From positions 62,001 to 126,000 of the forward strand of contig NZ_AQVD01000001.1 of assembly GCF_000372425.1 (NCBI RefSeq): DNA of 64,000 nt. The letters are read 5' to 3'. The notes beneath the pieces are model-generated. The model saw only the letters and a program-made list of their open reading frames with translations. It did no database searches and was not told the origin of the DNA. The DNA is from Streptococcus ferus DSM 20646. Lineage in GTDB: Bacteria > Bacillota > Bacilli > Lactobacillales > Streptococcaceae. Both the position numbers and the translations under genes were made by a program. Every line of letters starts with the position of its first letter. Position 1 is the stretch's first letter. This document shows, piece after piece, positions 45,756 through 54,031 of the stretch.

Positions 45756-46355
45756 ATGATTGATGCTTATAAAAAGTACTGGAAACAATATTCCGATTTT
45801 TCTGGCCGCTCGACACGGTCTGACTTTTGGTGGGCCTTTTTATGCAATGCTCTAATCAGCTTGCCTTTTGTTTTGATTTTCTATGTTACCTTTATCCTGA
45901 CTCTATTTCGGATTTTTGGGGAGATGGCTTATTATGGGAATGATTACGAACCGACGGCTGACCATATTGTCTCTCTCTTTGCCCCTGGGCTTACGGTGAT
46001 GGGCTTTGTCTATCTTTTCTTAATTATCTTTTCCTTGGCGACTTTGGTGCCTAATTTGGCGATTGCAATCCGTCGCTTACGCGATGCCGGCTTTCATTGG
46101 GGATTTATTTTCCTAAATTTGGTCCCCTTCGGAGCTATAGCTCTTCTTGTGATGTATTGCTTACCCACAAAGCTTCCAGACTATTATTATCAGCCCAATG
46201 CCTCATTTACGAATCAGAATCCATATAACCAAGATCAACCTGCCGGAACAGGATTCAACCAGTCTAATCCTTATCAGAACCCTAATCAAACTAATCCTCA
46301 ATCAACTGGTTTTGCTGAGGGACAGGATCAGACCAATCAACCACCACAAAATTAG
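45756..46355 (+). CDS. DUF805 membrane protein (second paralogue)
   Basis: This 199-residue protein starts with nearly the same 22 residues as its upstream neighbour (YKKYWKQYSDFSGRSTRSDFWW), with four helices and NLAIAIRRLRDAGFHW. The tail is rich in Asn, Pro and Gln but with a different repeat (FNQSNPYQNPNQTNPQ). Tandem duplication with tail divergence is clear. An AAAGGAG site precedes the start, and a strong terminator follows. Confidence 0.8.
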   Translation: MIDAYKKYWKQYSDFSGRSTRSDFWWAFLCNALISLPFVLIFYVTFILTLFRIFGEMAYYGNDYEPTADHIVSLFAPGLTVMGFVYLFLIIFSLATLVPNLAIAIRRLRDAGFHWGFIFLNLVPFGAIALLVMYCLPTKLPDYYYQPNASFTNQNPYNQDQPAGTGFNQSNPYQNPNQTNPQSTGFAEGQDQTNQPPQN

Positions 46356-46373
46356 TTTAATCACATCAGAAGA

Positions 46374-46401
46374 AAAAACGAAGCCCTTAGGCTTCGTTTT
46401 T
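46374..46401 (+). terminator. Terminator after the second DUF805 gene
   Basis: AAAAACGAAGCC (46374-46385) pairs with GGCTTCGTTTTT (46390-46401) around CTTA. Confidence 0.85.
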
Positions 46402-46445
46402 GTATGAGGGAAATGCGGTATCGCTTAACATCCCTAGGAAAATTG

Positions 46446-46461
46446 TGATAAAATAAAACTA
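46446..46461 (+). promoter_or_regulatory. Extended -10 promoter abutting the holA ATG
   Basis: TGA-TAAAAT (TAAAAT at 46449-46454) is followed by six bases and then the ATG. No Shine-Dalgarno is present, so a leaderless message is predicted. Confidence 0.55.
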
Positions 46462-47498
46462 TGATTGCAATTGATGAAGCAAAGAAGCTTACTCCTAAAA
46501 ATTTAGCTCCTGTCAGTCTTGTAACGGGTGATGATTTGGGTCAGTACAGTCTGCTTAAAGAAGCGATTCTCCAAAGTCTGCATTTTGATCCGAGTGATTT
46601 GGCCTATTCCTATTTTGACCTGTCTGAACATTCCTTTCAGGAGGCCGAAAGGGATCTGGAGAGTCTACCTTTTTTTGCTGAAGAAAAAATCGTTATCTTT
46701 GATCAGTTTTTAGACATTACCAGTGATAAGAAACACTTTTTAGAGGATAAGGAACTCAGACGTTTGGAAGCTTATCTTGAGAATCCTGTTGAGAGCACCA
46801 AGCTTATTCTTTTTGCTCCGGGGAAATTAGATGGCAAACGGCGTCTGGTTAAACTGCTCAGGCGTGACGCTCATATTTTTGAAGCTGCTGCTTTGAAAGA
46901 AAGGGATCTGCGCACCCATTTTCAAAAGTATGCCCATGACTTGGGCCTGAGTTTTGAGAAAGGTGTTTTTGACAATCTTCTGATTAAGTCTAATTTAGAT
47001 TTTGCCAGTATGCAAAAAAACTTGTCCTTCCTCTCTGCCTATAAAAAAAATGGTCTGGTCAGTCAGAAGGATTTGGAAGAAGCTGTTCCCAAGACCTTGC
47101 AAGATAACGTCTTTGACCTAACGCAACTTGTGCTGACAGGTCAAATGCTCCAAGCTCAAGATTTAATAAAGGATTTGCGTTTACAGGGAGAAGATGAGGT
47201 CAAACTGCTCGCTATCATGATTGGACAGTTTCGCACCTTCCTGCAGGTTCAGATCTTGTCCAGCCAGCATAAGTCAGAGCAGGAGATTATCGGTAGTCTA
47301 TCTGACTATCTTGGACGAAAAGTCAACCCTTATCAAATCAAATTTGCCATTCGAGATTCTCGAACCCTGTCAATAGCTTTCTTGAAATTTTGCCTGATAC
47401 AGTTGATTGACACCGATTATCAGATAAAAACCGGGCGCTATGAGAAAGACTACCTTTTTGATCTGGCTATCTTGAAAATAGCCACTTATAAAAAATAA
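46461..47498 (+). CDS. holA: DNA polymerase III subunit delta
   Basis: This 345-residue clamp-loader subunit opens the beta sliding clamp. Family blocks include LVTGDDLGQYSLLKEAI, LPFFAEEKIVIFDQ, the central LENPVESTKLILFAPGKLDGKRRLVK, AVPKTLQDNVFDLTQLV and the C-terminal DEVKLLAIMIGQFRTFLQV with YQIKTGRYEKDYLFDLAIL. The start codon has no ribosome site but lies at the predicted transcription start. It is followed by sodA, the usual streptococcal order. Confidence 0.93.
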   Translation: MIAIDEAKKLTPKNLAPVSLVTGDDLGQYSLLKEAILQSLHFDPSDLAYSYFDLSEHSFQEAERDLESLPFFAEEKIVIFDQFLDITSDKKHFLEDKELRRLEAYLENPVESTKLILFAPGKLDGKRRLVKLLRRDAHIFEAAALKERDLRTHFQKYAHDLGLSFEKGVFDNLLIKSNLDFASMQKNLSFLSAYKKNGLVSQKDLEEAVPKTLQDNVFDLTQLVLTGQMLQAQDLIKDLRLQGEDEVKLLAIMIGQFRTFLQVQILSSQHKSEQEIIGSLSDYLGRKVNPYQIKFAIRDSRTLSIAFLKFCLIQLIDTDYQIKTGRYEKDYLFDLAILKIATYKK

Positions 47499-47507
47499 AC
47501 GGATTAC

Positions 47508-47536
47508 TTGTCAGCCATCTTATTTTGCGTTATGAT
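47508..47536 (+). promoter_or_regulatory. Promoter of sodA
   Basis: TTGTCA (47508-47513), 17-base spacer and TATGAT (47531-47536). Confidence 0.7.
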
Positions 47537-47569
47537 GAAGGTAATCAAAAATGAAATGAGGATTTGACG

Positions 47570-48175
47570 ATGGCAATTATTTTACCAGATCTACCATATG
47601 CATACGATGCTCTAGAGCCTCAAATTGATGCGGAGACAATGACTCTCCACCATGATAAACACCATGCAACTTATGTGGCTAACGCAAATGCAGCCCTTGA
47701 AAAACACCCAGAAATCGGTGACGATTTAGAAAAATTGTTGGCCGATGTTGAGTCTATTCCAGAAGATATCCGCCAGGCTTTGATTAATAATGGCGGAGGC
47801 CATCTGAATCATGCGCTTTTCTGGGAGTTGCTGTCACCAGAAAAAACAACCATTTCAGCTGAACTGAAGGCTGATATTGAAGCTAGTTTTGGTTCTTTTG
47901 ACCAGTTTAAAGAGGCCTTTACAACGGCTGCTACAACACGCTTTGGTTCAGGCTGGGCTTGGCTCGTTGTCAATCAAGAAGGACAGTTAGAGGTGGTTTC
48001 AACAGCTAATCAAGACACACCAATTTCACAAGGTTTGAAACCCATCTTGGCTCTAGATGTTTGGGAACACGCTTACTACCTTAACTACCGTAACGTGCGT
48101 CCCAACTATATTAAGGCTTTCTTTGAGATTATTAATTGGGACAAAGTTAACGAACTTTATCAAGCCGCTAAATAA
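47570..48175 (+). CDS. sodA: Manganese/iron superoxide dismutase
   Basis: This 201-residue enzyme dismutates superoxide in the cytoplasm. Metal ligands are His in MTLHHDKHH, His in [12 protein letters not shown], and Asp/His in [12 protein letters not shown]. The GGGHLNH form is usual for streptococcal manganese (cambialistic) enzymes. GAGG lies upstream of ATG 47570; a TTG at 47564 in the same frame is less likely. Confidence 0.97.
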   Translation: MAIILPDLPYAYDALEPQIDAETMTLHHDKHHATYVANANAALEKHPEIGDDLEKLLADVESIPEDIRQALINNGGGHLNHALFWELLSPEKTTISAELKADIEASFGSFDQFKEAFTTAATTRFGSGWAWLVVNQEGQLEVVSTANQDTPISQGLKPILALDVWEHAYYLNYRNVRPNYIKAFFEIINWDKVNELYQAAK

Positions 48176-48184
48176 GCCTATTCC

Positions 48185-48208
48185 GCCCTCTGTTAAGAGG
48201 GCTTTTTT
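48185..48208 (+). terminator. Terminator after sodA
   Basis: GCCCTCT (48185-48191) pairs with AGAGGGC (48196-48202), T run after. Confidence 0.85.
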
Positions 48209-48269
48209 GCTGCTGATCTCAGCTATTGAAATCTTTTTGTAAAAAATGTTATTTTATTGACATAATACC

Positions 48270-48298
48270 TTGTTATTATAGACCTACTCCTTTATAAT
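48270..48298 (+). promoter_or_regulatory. Promoter of the serine hydrolase gene
   Basis: TTGTTA (48270-48275), 17-base spacer, TATAAT (48293-48298); AGTAGGAG follows as ribosome site. Confidence 0.7.
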
Positions 48299-48316
48299 AA
48301 GAAGTAGGAGAAAAAA

Positions 48317-49375
48317 GTGAAGAAGAATCAAATTATTATTTTTTTAGTGAGTTTATTAGCTCTCTGTTTATTAACCTTGGGGTATCTGTGGCAGTCTGGC
48401 CAGATAAGTTTGGGGCAGTCTGTCTCGCAGTCAAAGACGAGTCAGCATCTGTCCAGTAAGGCTAGTCAGCCCGCAACAAGTCAGACCAGTCAAGTTTCTG
48501 TGACGAAGTCGGCAGAGGCCAAGCAAGCTGTCATGGTCTCTGATGCGCAGACCATGGATGCTATTGGGCTGCATTATGATTATGCCAACCTATCTCTTCC
48601 TCAAGTGGTGCAGGCTTATCTTGATGAAGCCGGGATTCCTCATGAAAATGTCGCCTTTTCTTATAAGAATACGGCTAGTGGTGAGGTGATTTCGATGAAT
48701 GAAACGCAGCCCATGACGGCTGGCTCCACCTATAAACTCCCCTTGAATATGCTGGCTGTTGACGCTGTGGAAAAGGGACAGTTATCTATGGATCAGGCTT
48801 ATGATATTACGCAGATTGATTATGAGTATATTGGTGAATACCAAGCTTACCGTAATCAGTTTGGTAATGACATGACGATTTCCGAGATGCAGGAGTATTC
48901 TTTGGTCTATTCTGAAAATACACCGGCCTATGCCATGGCCAATGCTTTGGGCGGTTTTGACAAGGTTTATACCCTGTTTAAACGCTACGGACAGTCCAAG
49001 GGAGAGATTAAAACCATTGACCAAAACGGCAATAAAACAACAACAGACTACTATATTCAGGTTTTAGATCATTTATGGAAAAATCAGGAAAAATATGCGG
49101 ATATCCTGGATTTCTTAGGAGTGTCTTTTCCAGGTCTCTACTATGAAACTTATTTGCCAGATCTCGATATTCGCCAAAAGCCGGGCTATGTTCGAGAGGC
49201 GCTCAATGTGGATGCGATTGTTTATGAACAGACCCCTTACCTCATCGCTCTTTATACAGCGGGATTGGGTGGTAAAACACCTGAAAACGATGAGATTAAT
49301 GGTCTTGGCTATACAGAACTGACTCAGATTGCCTATGTCATCAACGAATGGCACCGCGTCAATCAAAATCCATAA
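48317..49375 (+). CDS. Exported class A beta-lactamase-like serine hydrolase
   Basis: This 352-residue protein has an N-terminal membrane anchor (IIIFLVSLLALCLLTLGYLW), a Ser/Thr/Gln-rich linker (about 30-75) and a penicillin-recognising domain. The nucleophile S137 is in GSTYKLPL (S-x-x-K), and the SxN element is SENTPAYA. A clear KTG triad is replaced by GLGGKTPEN near the C-terminus. It resembles the beta-lactamase2-type proteins of streptococci, which are usually not resistance enzymes; a wall-related hydrolase is the likely role. The substrate is unknown. GTG start is possible at 48317 in this reading (GTGAAGAAG). Confidence 0.83.
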   Translation: MKKNQIIIFLVSLLALCLLTLGYLWQSGQISLGQSVSQSKTSQHLSSKASQPATSQTSQVSVTKSAEAKQAVMVSDAQTMDAIGLHYDYANLSLPQVVQAYLDEAGIPHENVAFSYKNTASGEVISMNETQPMTAGSTYKLPLNMLAVDAVEKGQLSMDQAYDITQIDYEYIGEYQAYRNQFGNDMTISEMQEYSLVYSENTPAYAMANALGGFDKVYTLFKRYGQSKGEIKTIDQNGNKTTTDYYIQVLDHLWKNQEKYADILDFLGVSFPGLYYETYLPDLDIRQKPGYVREALNVDAIVYEQTPYLIALYTAGLGGKTPENDEINGLGYTELTQIAYVINEWHRVNQNP

Positions 49376-49386
49376 GCTAAGAAGAA

Positions 49387-49416
49387 GTCCAACTCAAACA
49401 AGGAGTGGGCTTTTTT
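49387..49416 (+). terminator. Weak terminator after the serine hydrolase gene
   Basis: GTCCAACTC and GAGTGGGC pair imperfectly and are followed by TTTTTT. Confidence 0.5.
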
Positions 49417-49511
49417 CTTAACCTTTATTGCATCGCTCATCTGTGAGAACTTTCAATAGCCCTCTAGTTGTTTTTCCTGAAATATGATACACTAGACAGG
49501 CAAAGCAATTT

Positions 49512-49604
49512 GCACAGAGTAGATGATTTGCGTTAAGTGTGTGTGGATGGGATGTTGCCACACAACGAAGCTCAAAGCGCGGTAAATCATTGCATCCGCT
49601 GTCG
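49512..49604 (+). ncRNA. Tetrahydrofolate (THF, folT) riboswitch
   Basis: The stretch carries the THF riboswitch core: AGAGTAGATGATTTGCGTT, the GTGTGTGG hairpin with GATGTTGCCACACAACG, AAGCTCAAAGCGCGG, and AATCATTGCATCCGCT. ACAG (49514-49517) closes with CTGT (49599-49602) as P1. The match to the S. mutans folT riboswitch remembered from structural work is very close. It lies directly upstream of a folate ECF transporter gene. Confidence 0.93.
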
Positions 49605-49645
49605 AAAATTCTTTTTGGCAGCTCCGATTTTATCTAAAGGAGCCC
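49598..49645 (+). promoter_or_regulatory. Expression platform of the THF riboswitch: Shine-Dalgarno sequestering hairpin
   Basis: GCTCC (49621-49625) can pair with GGAGC (49639-49643), which contains the folT ribosome site. The alternative is GCTGTC (49598-49603, the 3' side of P1) pairing with GGCAGC (49617-49622), which would free the ribosome site. Ligand binding that stabilises P1 would thus block translation. Confidence 0.6.
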
Positions 49646-49647
49646 TT

Positions 49648-50193
49648 ATGAAAAACAAAACACCCCAATTAACCCTACGCTTGATGACAGCTATTGCCGT
49701 TCTTTTGGCAATTAACTTTATCTTAGGTAAGTTCAGCTTTGGTACCAAGCTGCTTCAAGTGAGCCCCACCTTCATTGCCAATACGGTGATTGGAAGCATT
49801 GCAGGACCAATTCTATCCTTTATTGTTTTTGGTTTCTGGGATCTTATTTCTTTCTTCTTATCTGGGAAAGGTGACTTTATTATTTGGTTTACCTTGATTG
49901 AGGCCCTTCAAGGTTTTATCTACGGCTATTTTTTCTACCGCAAGGAGATTCACTGGCAAAATAAGAAGGATTGGGCCTATGTGACTTTAGCCACAGGTGT
50001 GAATATGGCATTGTCTACTTTTTTCTTAGTACCGCTGGCCCTTCATTGGTACTATGGTATTCCCTTAGCTGTTCTTTACGGGACTCGGGCCATTAAACTA
50101 TTAGAAATTCCCATTCACATTCTGATGACCATGCTGATTTTACCGCAGCTTCAAAAAATACCGGAGCTGCGTAAAATGATGGGCATCAAATGA
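49648..50193 (+). CDS. folT: Folate-specific ECF transporter substrate-binding subunit FolT
   Basis: This 181-residue S-component has six hydrophobic helices and the N-terminal LTLRLMTAIAVLLAINFILG with the Ala-rich helix that contacts the ECF T-subunit. It imports folates with the shared EcfA1A2T module, which is not in this window. The THF riboswitch directly upstream identifies the substrate class. ATG 49648 follows AAAGGAGCCC; the frame open from 49537 runs through the riboswitch and is not coding. A terminator follows. Confidence 0.92.
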   Translation: MKNKTPQLTLRLMTAIAVLLAINFILGKFSFGTKLLQVSPTFIANTVIGSIAGPILSFIVFGFWDLISFFLSGKGDFIIWFTLIEALQGFIYGYFFYRKEIHWQNKKDWAYVTLATGVNMALSTFFLVPLALHWYYGIPLAVLYGTRAIKLLEIPIHILMTMLILPQLQKIPELRKMMGIK

Positions 50194-50222
50194 AAGTTTT
50201 GATGAAAGTCAAAACTTTTTCT
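50193..50222 (+). terminator. Terminator after folT
   Basis: AAAGTTTTGA (50193-50202) pairs with TCAAAACTTT (50209-50218) with a T run after. Confidence 0.8.
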
Positions 50223-50241
50223 TTTAAATAAATCAAAAAAA

Positions 50242-50258
50242 TGTTAAGATACTTAACA
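50242..50258. promoter_or_regulatory. Palindromic operator upstream of marR
   Basis: TGTTAAG (50242-50248) and CTTAACA (50252-50258) form a perfect palindrome with a 3-base centre, 12 bases before the marR start. A related half-site TGTTAAGTAA recurs at about 50743, before the next gene. These are candidate sites for the MarR protein. Confidence 0.6.
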
Positions 50259-50270
50259 AAAGGAGTTGTT

Positions 50271-50732
50271 ATGAACCGAGAAACTTTAAATCAATTCAAC
50301 AAAAGATTCCAAGGCTTTGTTGAACAGTATGATAGTTTATCTAAAAGGCAGCATATCAGTAATACCACAAGTATCAGTGTAACTGAAATTCATACTCTAG
50401 TAACAATAGCAAAGATGCAACCAATCAACTTAATTAGGCTTGCTGAAAAACGTTCCGTTTCTAGAAGCGCTATTACGCAAGTCGTTAAAAACTTAGAGCG
50501 TAAAGATTTACTCATAAAGGAAAAGGTACCGGAGAATTCCAAATCTATTTATTTAAAATTAACCGCTTCAGGTCTAGAGGTTGTCCGTGAACATCAAAAA
50601 CAAGATGATTATTTAAATAAAGAAGTGTTAGCCATATTAACACGGTATTCCCCAAGTTTATTGGAAGATATGATAGGATTGATGGATGATATTGAAAAAG
50701 TATGGAAAAATTTACCTTGGTTAAGAAGGTGA
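50271..50732 (+). CDS. MarR-family transcription regulator
   Basis: This 153-residue winged-helix regulator shows VTEIHTLVTIAKMQPINLIRLAEKRSVSRSAITQVVKNLERKDLL (helix-turn-helix) and the wing with LTASGLEVVREHQK. ATG 50271 follows AAAGGAG. The palindrome TGTTAAG-ATA-CTTAACA in front suggests autoregulation. With the next gene it forms an AT-rich pair next to an IS remnant, so it is likely accessory. The ligand is unknown; fatty acids or acyl-CoA would fit the neighbour. Confidence 0.88.
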   Translation: MNRETLNQFNKRFQGFVEQYDSLSKRQHISNTTSISVTEIHTLVTIAKMQPINLIRLAEKRSVSRSAITQVVKNLERKDLLIKEKVPENSKSIYLKLTASGLEVVREHQKQDDYLNKEVLAILTRYSPSLLEDMIGLMDDIEKVWKNLPWLRR

Positions 50733-50771
50733 CATTATTTTTTGTTAAGTAATTTAAATAAAAGGAGGATT

Positions 50772-52019
50772 ATGGATAACCAAATTAGTATTCTTGTAAA
50801 TAGTGATAGTGATAGTGCAGATATGCCTTTTTATATAAAACTTACTAAGCTCCCGAAAACTTGTGAAATTCTTGTTCGGATGACGCTTCATTATTACTAC
50901 TGCATAAATGCACCTATGACACTATCATTAAAATCTCCTTGGGTATGCGAAGCTATGTATGTTTCGGATTCTAACGGAAATATTAACTTAGAAACGTCAA
51001 TAGGTTTATCAAAATATGGTGAAATTAAATCAAGTATGGACTTATATTTTAATTGTCATCCAGAAAAATTGATAAAGTCACAACTGTCTAACGATTTTTC
51101 TGAAATACCTTTATCTAAAGATGTTTTAGTCAAAATAGAAGTTTTTCAGAACAAAGAATTGATTGGAAATAGGTTATTTAAACGATACTATCAACTTCCG
51201 AATGTCATCTCTAAAGAAATTCGTTTAGAACACGCTTTTGCTAGACTATTTTACATATCGAGTAACAGGAAACTACCTGCAATTATTGTTCTGAGTGGAA
51301 GTGAAGGGAGAATAGAAAAAGCACAAAATATTGCTCAAGTCCTTGCCAATCATGGTTTTGCAACAATAGCGGTTGCTTATTTTGCTTTAGAGGGGCTCCC
51401 CCAATACTTACAAAAGATTCCTTTGGAGGTTGTAAAAGAGACTATTGATGCTTTAAAGAAGAATCCCCATATTGATTCTGATAGAATTGGAATCTATGGC
51501 CGTTCGAAAGGAGCAGAAATGGCACTATTAGCAGGAACTTACTTTAAAGAAATAAAATGCTTAGTATTGAATTCCCCCTCATCACAAGTTTTGGAAGGAT
51601 TGAATCGATGGCGTAATTCTAAAACCTCAACATGGACCTTACAGACTAAGGAAATTCCTTATAGACCATTCAAGTTTAGAGATTTAATCTTTCAGAAAAT
51701 AGGATGGAGGAGGGAACGGCAAGCTTATTTAGAGTATGATATAGCGGCAGAATATTTAAGTGGGCCAATTTTACAAATTGCTTCAAAAAGAGATGAGGTC
51801 TGGGATGCTGAATTATCATCTCAAAATATTGAAAAGCGATTGAAGAAATACCGTTTTCCTTTTTACCATGAAAAGTTAATTTATAATAGTTGTGGCCATA
51901 TGATGACAATTGCTTATCAACCGAATCATCGTTACTCTAAAAGATCATGGAAAGAGATCATGAATGAGAGTAATGATTCATGGAAGAGGACGGTCGGTTT
52001 TTATAAGGAAAGATTATAA
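50772..52019 (+). CDS. Acyl-CoA thioesterase/BAAT-family alpha/beta hydrolase
   Basis: This 415-residue protein has an N-terminal beta-rich domain (about 1-145) and a C-terminal alpha/beta hydrolase of the bile acid-CoA:amino acid N-acyltransferase (BAAT_C) type. The nucleophile elbow is YGRSKGAEMA with S245. The oxyanion region is VLSGSEGRIEKAQ. The acid is probably Asp in SKRDEVWDAE, and the His is in SCGHMM. ATG 50772 follows AGGAGG; the frame from 50742 overlaps marR's end region. Bacterial members are thioesterases or acyltransferases, some linked to antimicrobial acyl compounds or bile; the substrate here is unknown. It probably belongs to the regulon of the upstream MarR. Confidence 0.78.
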   Translation: MDNQISILVNSDSDSADMPFYIKLTKLPKTCEILVRMTLHYYYCINAPMTLSLKSPWVCEAMYVSDSNGNINLETSIGLSKYGEIKSSMDLYFNCHPEKLIKSQLSNDFSEIPLSKDVLVKIEVFQNKELIGNRLFKRYYQLPNVISKEIRLEHAFARLFYISSNRKLPAIIVLSGSEGRIEKAQNIAQVLANHGFATIAVAYFALEGLPQYLQKIPLEVVKETIDALKKNPHIDSDRIGIYGRSKGAEMALLAGTYFKEIKCLVLNSPSSQVLEGLNRWRNSKTSTWTLQTKEIPYRPFKFRDLIFQKIGWRRERQAYLEYDIAAEYLSGPILQIASKRDEVWDAELSSQNIEKRLKKYRFPFYHEKLIYNSCGHMMTIAYQPNHRYSKRSWKEIMNESNDSWKRTVGFYKERL

Positions 52020-52030
52020 TAAAAAACCTT

Positions 52031-52828
52031 TGTACTATCCCCAAAAAAGTTAGACACAAAATCTAACGAATGGGTTTGATTTATCAAGAAAAGTATTTGA
52101 CAAGGCGTTCAAACATCTGCTGTAAAACTCGTTCTTGAGGAAGAGCAGCCTGTAAAAAATGGTTAGATCAAATTCAGGAATTCATTCCAGTAGTTTGATC
52201 GCTAGGTTCAAGAATACAAAAAATATGGGGGAAGTAGGCTTCTAGGACATGGGAGTGTATTTAGTTATGCCCAATTTGAGATGAAAAAATTCGAAAAAAG
52301 AGAACAAACATTACAAGGAGAGTTAGCTCTTCTAAAAAGTTCCGGATTTTCTTGAAGCTAAACCAGCAATAAAATTTCAGTTTGCTAACCGCAGGCATTC
52401 TGCGCTAATACGACCAAATTTAATGAATCAATATTTTCAAAGAAATGCTAAAGATGCCTTCAAATAAGCTTACCACAGAGAAAGACCCGAAGAAGGACTA
52501 ATCGTCTACCGATTAGAGGTTTTAATATGTTGGAGTACGATTTCAAGAACTACCAGGCAGAAAAATGTCAGTCTAGTACGATCAGAAAAGGTAATCCATA
52601 CGATAATACGCTCATGGATTCTTTTTACAAAACATTAAAAAGGGAGCTTGTCAATGATGCTAATTTTGCAACCATTGGGCAAGCTCAACTTGAAATCTTT
52701 AAATATCTTGAAGCCTATTACAATCCTAAATATCTCCATTCTGCTTTAGGCTATCAATCACTAGTAGAGTTTGAAAAATAATCACTAATATCTTATTTTT
52801 GTGCCCACTTTATTAATACCAAGTCCAA
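52031..52828 (+). mobile_element. Decayed IS3-family insertion sequence (IS150 group-like)
   Basis: The left end reads TGTACTATCCCCAAAAAAG, and the right side ends with GTGCCCACTTTATTAATACC. Between them a broken orfA can still be read in several frames: RKVFDKAFK-like, then PVKN, QFEMKKFEKREQT. The orfB middle is deleted, and only its C-terminus remains open at 52527-52781. The number of stops and frame changes shows an old, inactive copy. Confidence 0.75.
52527..52781 (+). pseudogene. C-terminal fragment of an IS3-family transposase
   Basis: This 84-residue remnant covers the end of OrfB: RKGNPYDNTLMDSFYKTLKRE, IFKYLEAYYN and LHSALGYQSLVEF. In active transposases the third catalytic acid is Glu in the ESFF-type motif; here it is Asp in MDSFY. 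The first two catalytic Asp residues lie in the deleted part, so it cannot be active. Confidence 0.85.
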
Positions 52829-52883
52829 TCCTTACCATAATTGTTTCTCCAATTTTGGGATCATCAGTACATTGTCAGGTTTT

Positions 52884-53912
52884 TTATTTGATAAACATGG
52901 CATCGCCAAAGCTGAAAAAGCGGTACTTTTCTTGGACGGCATGTTTATAGGCTTCCAAGACAAATTCTCGACCTGCAAAGGCAGCCACCAGCATGACAAG
53001 TGTCGATTTTGGTAAATGGAAGTTCGTCGAAAAGGCATCTACAATTTTAAACTGGTAGCCCGGCTTGATAAAAATATTAGTCCAGCCTGAATCGGCTTCT
53101 AGTTTGCCGTTGAATTTATGACCAATGGTTTCAAGTGTTCGGATAGAAGTGGTTCCAACTGCAACAATTCGTCCTCCGGACCGCTTGACGGCATTTAAGG
53201 TTTGTGCCGCTTCCTCTGAGAGGCTATAAAATTCAGAGTGCATCTCATGCTCGTCAACATTGTCAACAGAAACCGGTCGGAAGGTTCCTAAACCGACATG
53301 AAGGGTCAGGTAAACCAGTTTAACGCCTTTAGCCTGTATTCTGTCAAGCAAATCTGTCGTGAAATGAAGGCCGGCAGTCGGAGCAGCGGCAGAGCCGTTT
53401 TCTTTAGCATAAACGGTTTGGTAACGTTCCTTATCTTCTAGTTTTTCATGAATATAAGGCGGTAACGGCATCTCGCCCAGGCTTTCTAAAACCTCTAGGA
53501 AAATACCGTCATAGGAAAAGTCTACAATTCGTCCACCATGGTCCAATTCTTCAAGGACGGTTGCCTTTAGACGGCCGTCACCGAAAAGAATCTGACTGCC
53601 GACTTTTAGCCGTTTAGCTGGCTTAGCCAGAACCTCCCATTGATCGGCCTGAGTATTTTTTAGAAGGAGAAGTTCTACATGGCCCAGAGTTTCAGCTTTC
53701 TGTCCGTAGAGGCGGGCAGGAAGGACACGGGTATTATTCATGACCAGCGCATCTCCAGCTTCTAGCTCATCGATAATATGATCAAAGTGGCTGTCGCTCA
53801 TGGTTTGCTTCGCGCGATCGATAATCAGGAGCTTAGAAGCATCACGCTGTTCAAGGGGCGTTTGCGCAATCAGCTCTTCCGGTAAGGCAAAATCAAAATC
53901 GTTTGTATTCAT
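52884..53912 (-). CDS. queA: S-adenosylmethionine:tRNA ribosyltransferase-isomerase
   Basis: This 342-residue enzyme adds the epoxycyclopentanediol precursor of queuosine to tRNA. Blocks include [63 protein letters not shown] and [23 protein letters not shown]. It is divergent from nagB, as in other streptococci, and monocistronic. Length is standard. Confidence 0.96.
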   Translation of the reverse strand: MNTNDFDFALPEELIAQTPLEQRDASKLLIIDRAKQTMSDSHFDHIIDELEAGDALVMNNTRVLPARLYGQKAETLGHVELLLLKNTQADQWEVLAKPAKRLKVGSQILFGDGRLKATVLEELDHGGRIVDFSYDGIFLEVLESLGEMPLPPYIHEKLEDKERYQTVYAKENGSAAAPTAGLHFTTDLLDRIQAKGVKLVYLTLHVGLGTFRPVSVDNVDEHEMHSEFYSLSEEAAQTLNAVKRSGGRIVAVGTTSIRTLETIGHKFNGKLEADSGWTNIFIKPGYQFKIVDAFSTNFHLPKSTLVMLVAAFAGREFVLEAYKHAVQEKYRFFSFGDAMFIK

Positions 53913-53961
53913 AAATCCTCTTTTCTAGCCTAACTATTATACCATTTTTTAGATTTTTTTC

Positions 53962-54013
53962 TTGACAAAAATTGGTATAGACCATATAATAAAAGTAAAT
54001 CAGGTATAGACCA
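53962..54013 (+). promoter_or_regulatory. nagB promoter with two GntR/NagR operators
   Basis: TTGACA (53962-53967), 17-base spacer and TATAAT (53985-53990) form a consensus promoter. TGGTATAGACCA (53973-53984) fills the spacer, and AGGTATAGACCA (54002-54013) lies just after the start site. The pair matches the dre-type sites of the GntR-family amino-sugar repressor NagR, so glucosamine-6-phosphate induction is expected. Confidence 0.85.
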
Positions 54014-54031
54014 ATAAAAGGAGATATAAGG

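Noticed and set aside
48317..49375. Acquired beta-lactam resistance gene
   Set aside because: The protein is anchored, chromosomal and lacks a clear class A KTG/omega-loop Glu pattern; such proteins are common in streptococci.
49537..49647. Longer FolT start at 49537
   Set aside because: The added part runs through the THF riboswitch; the ribosome site is at 49637-49643 before ATG 49648.
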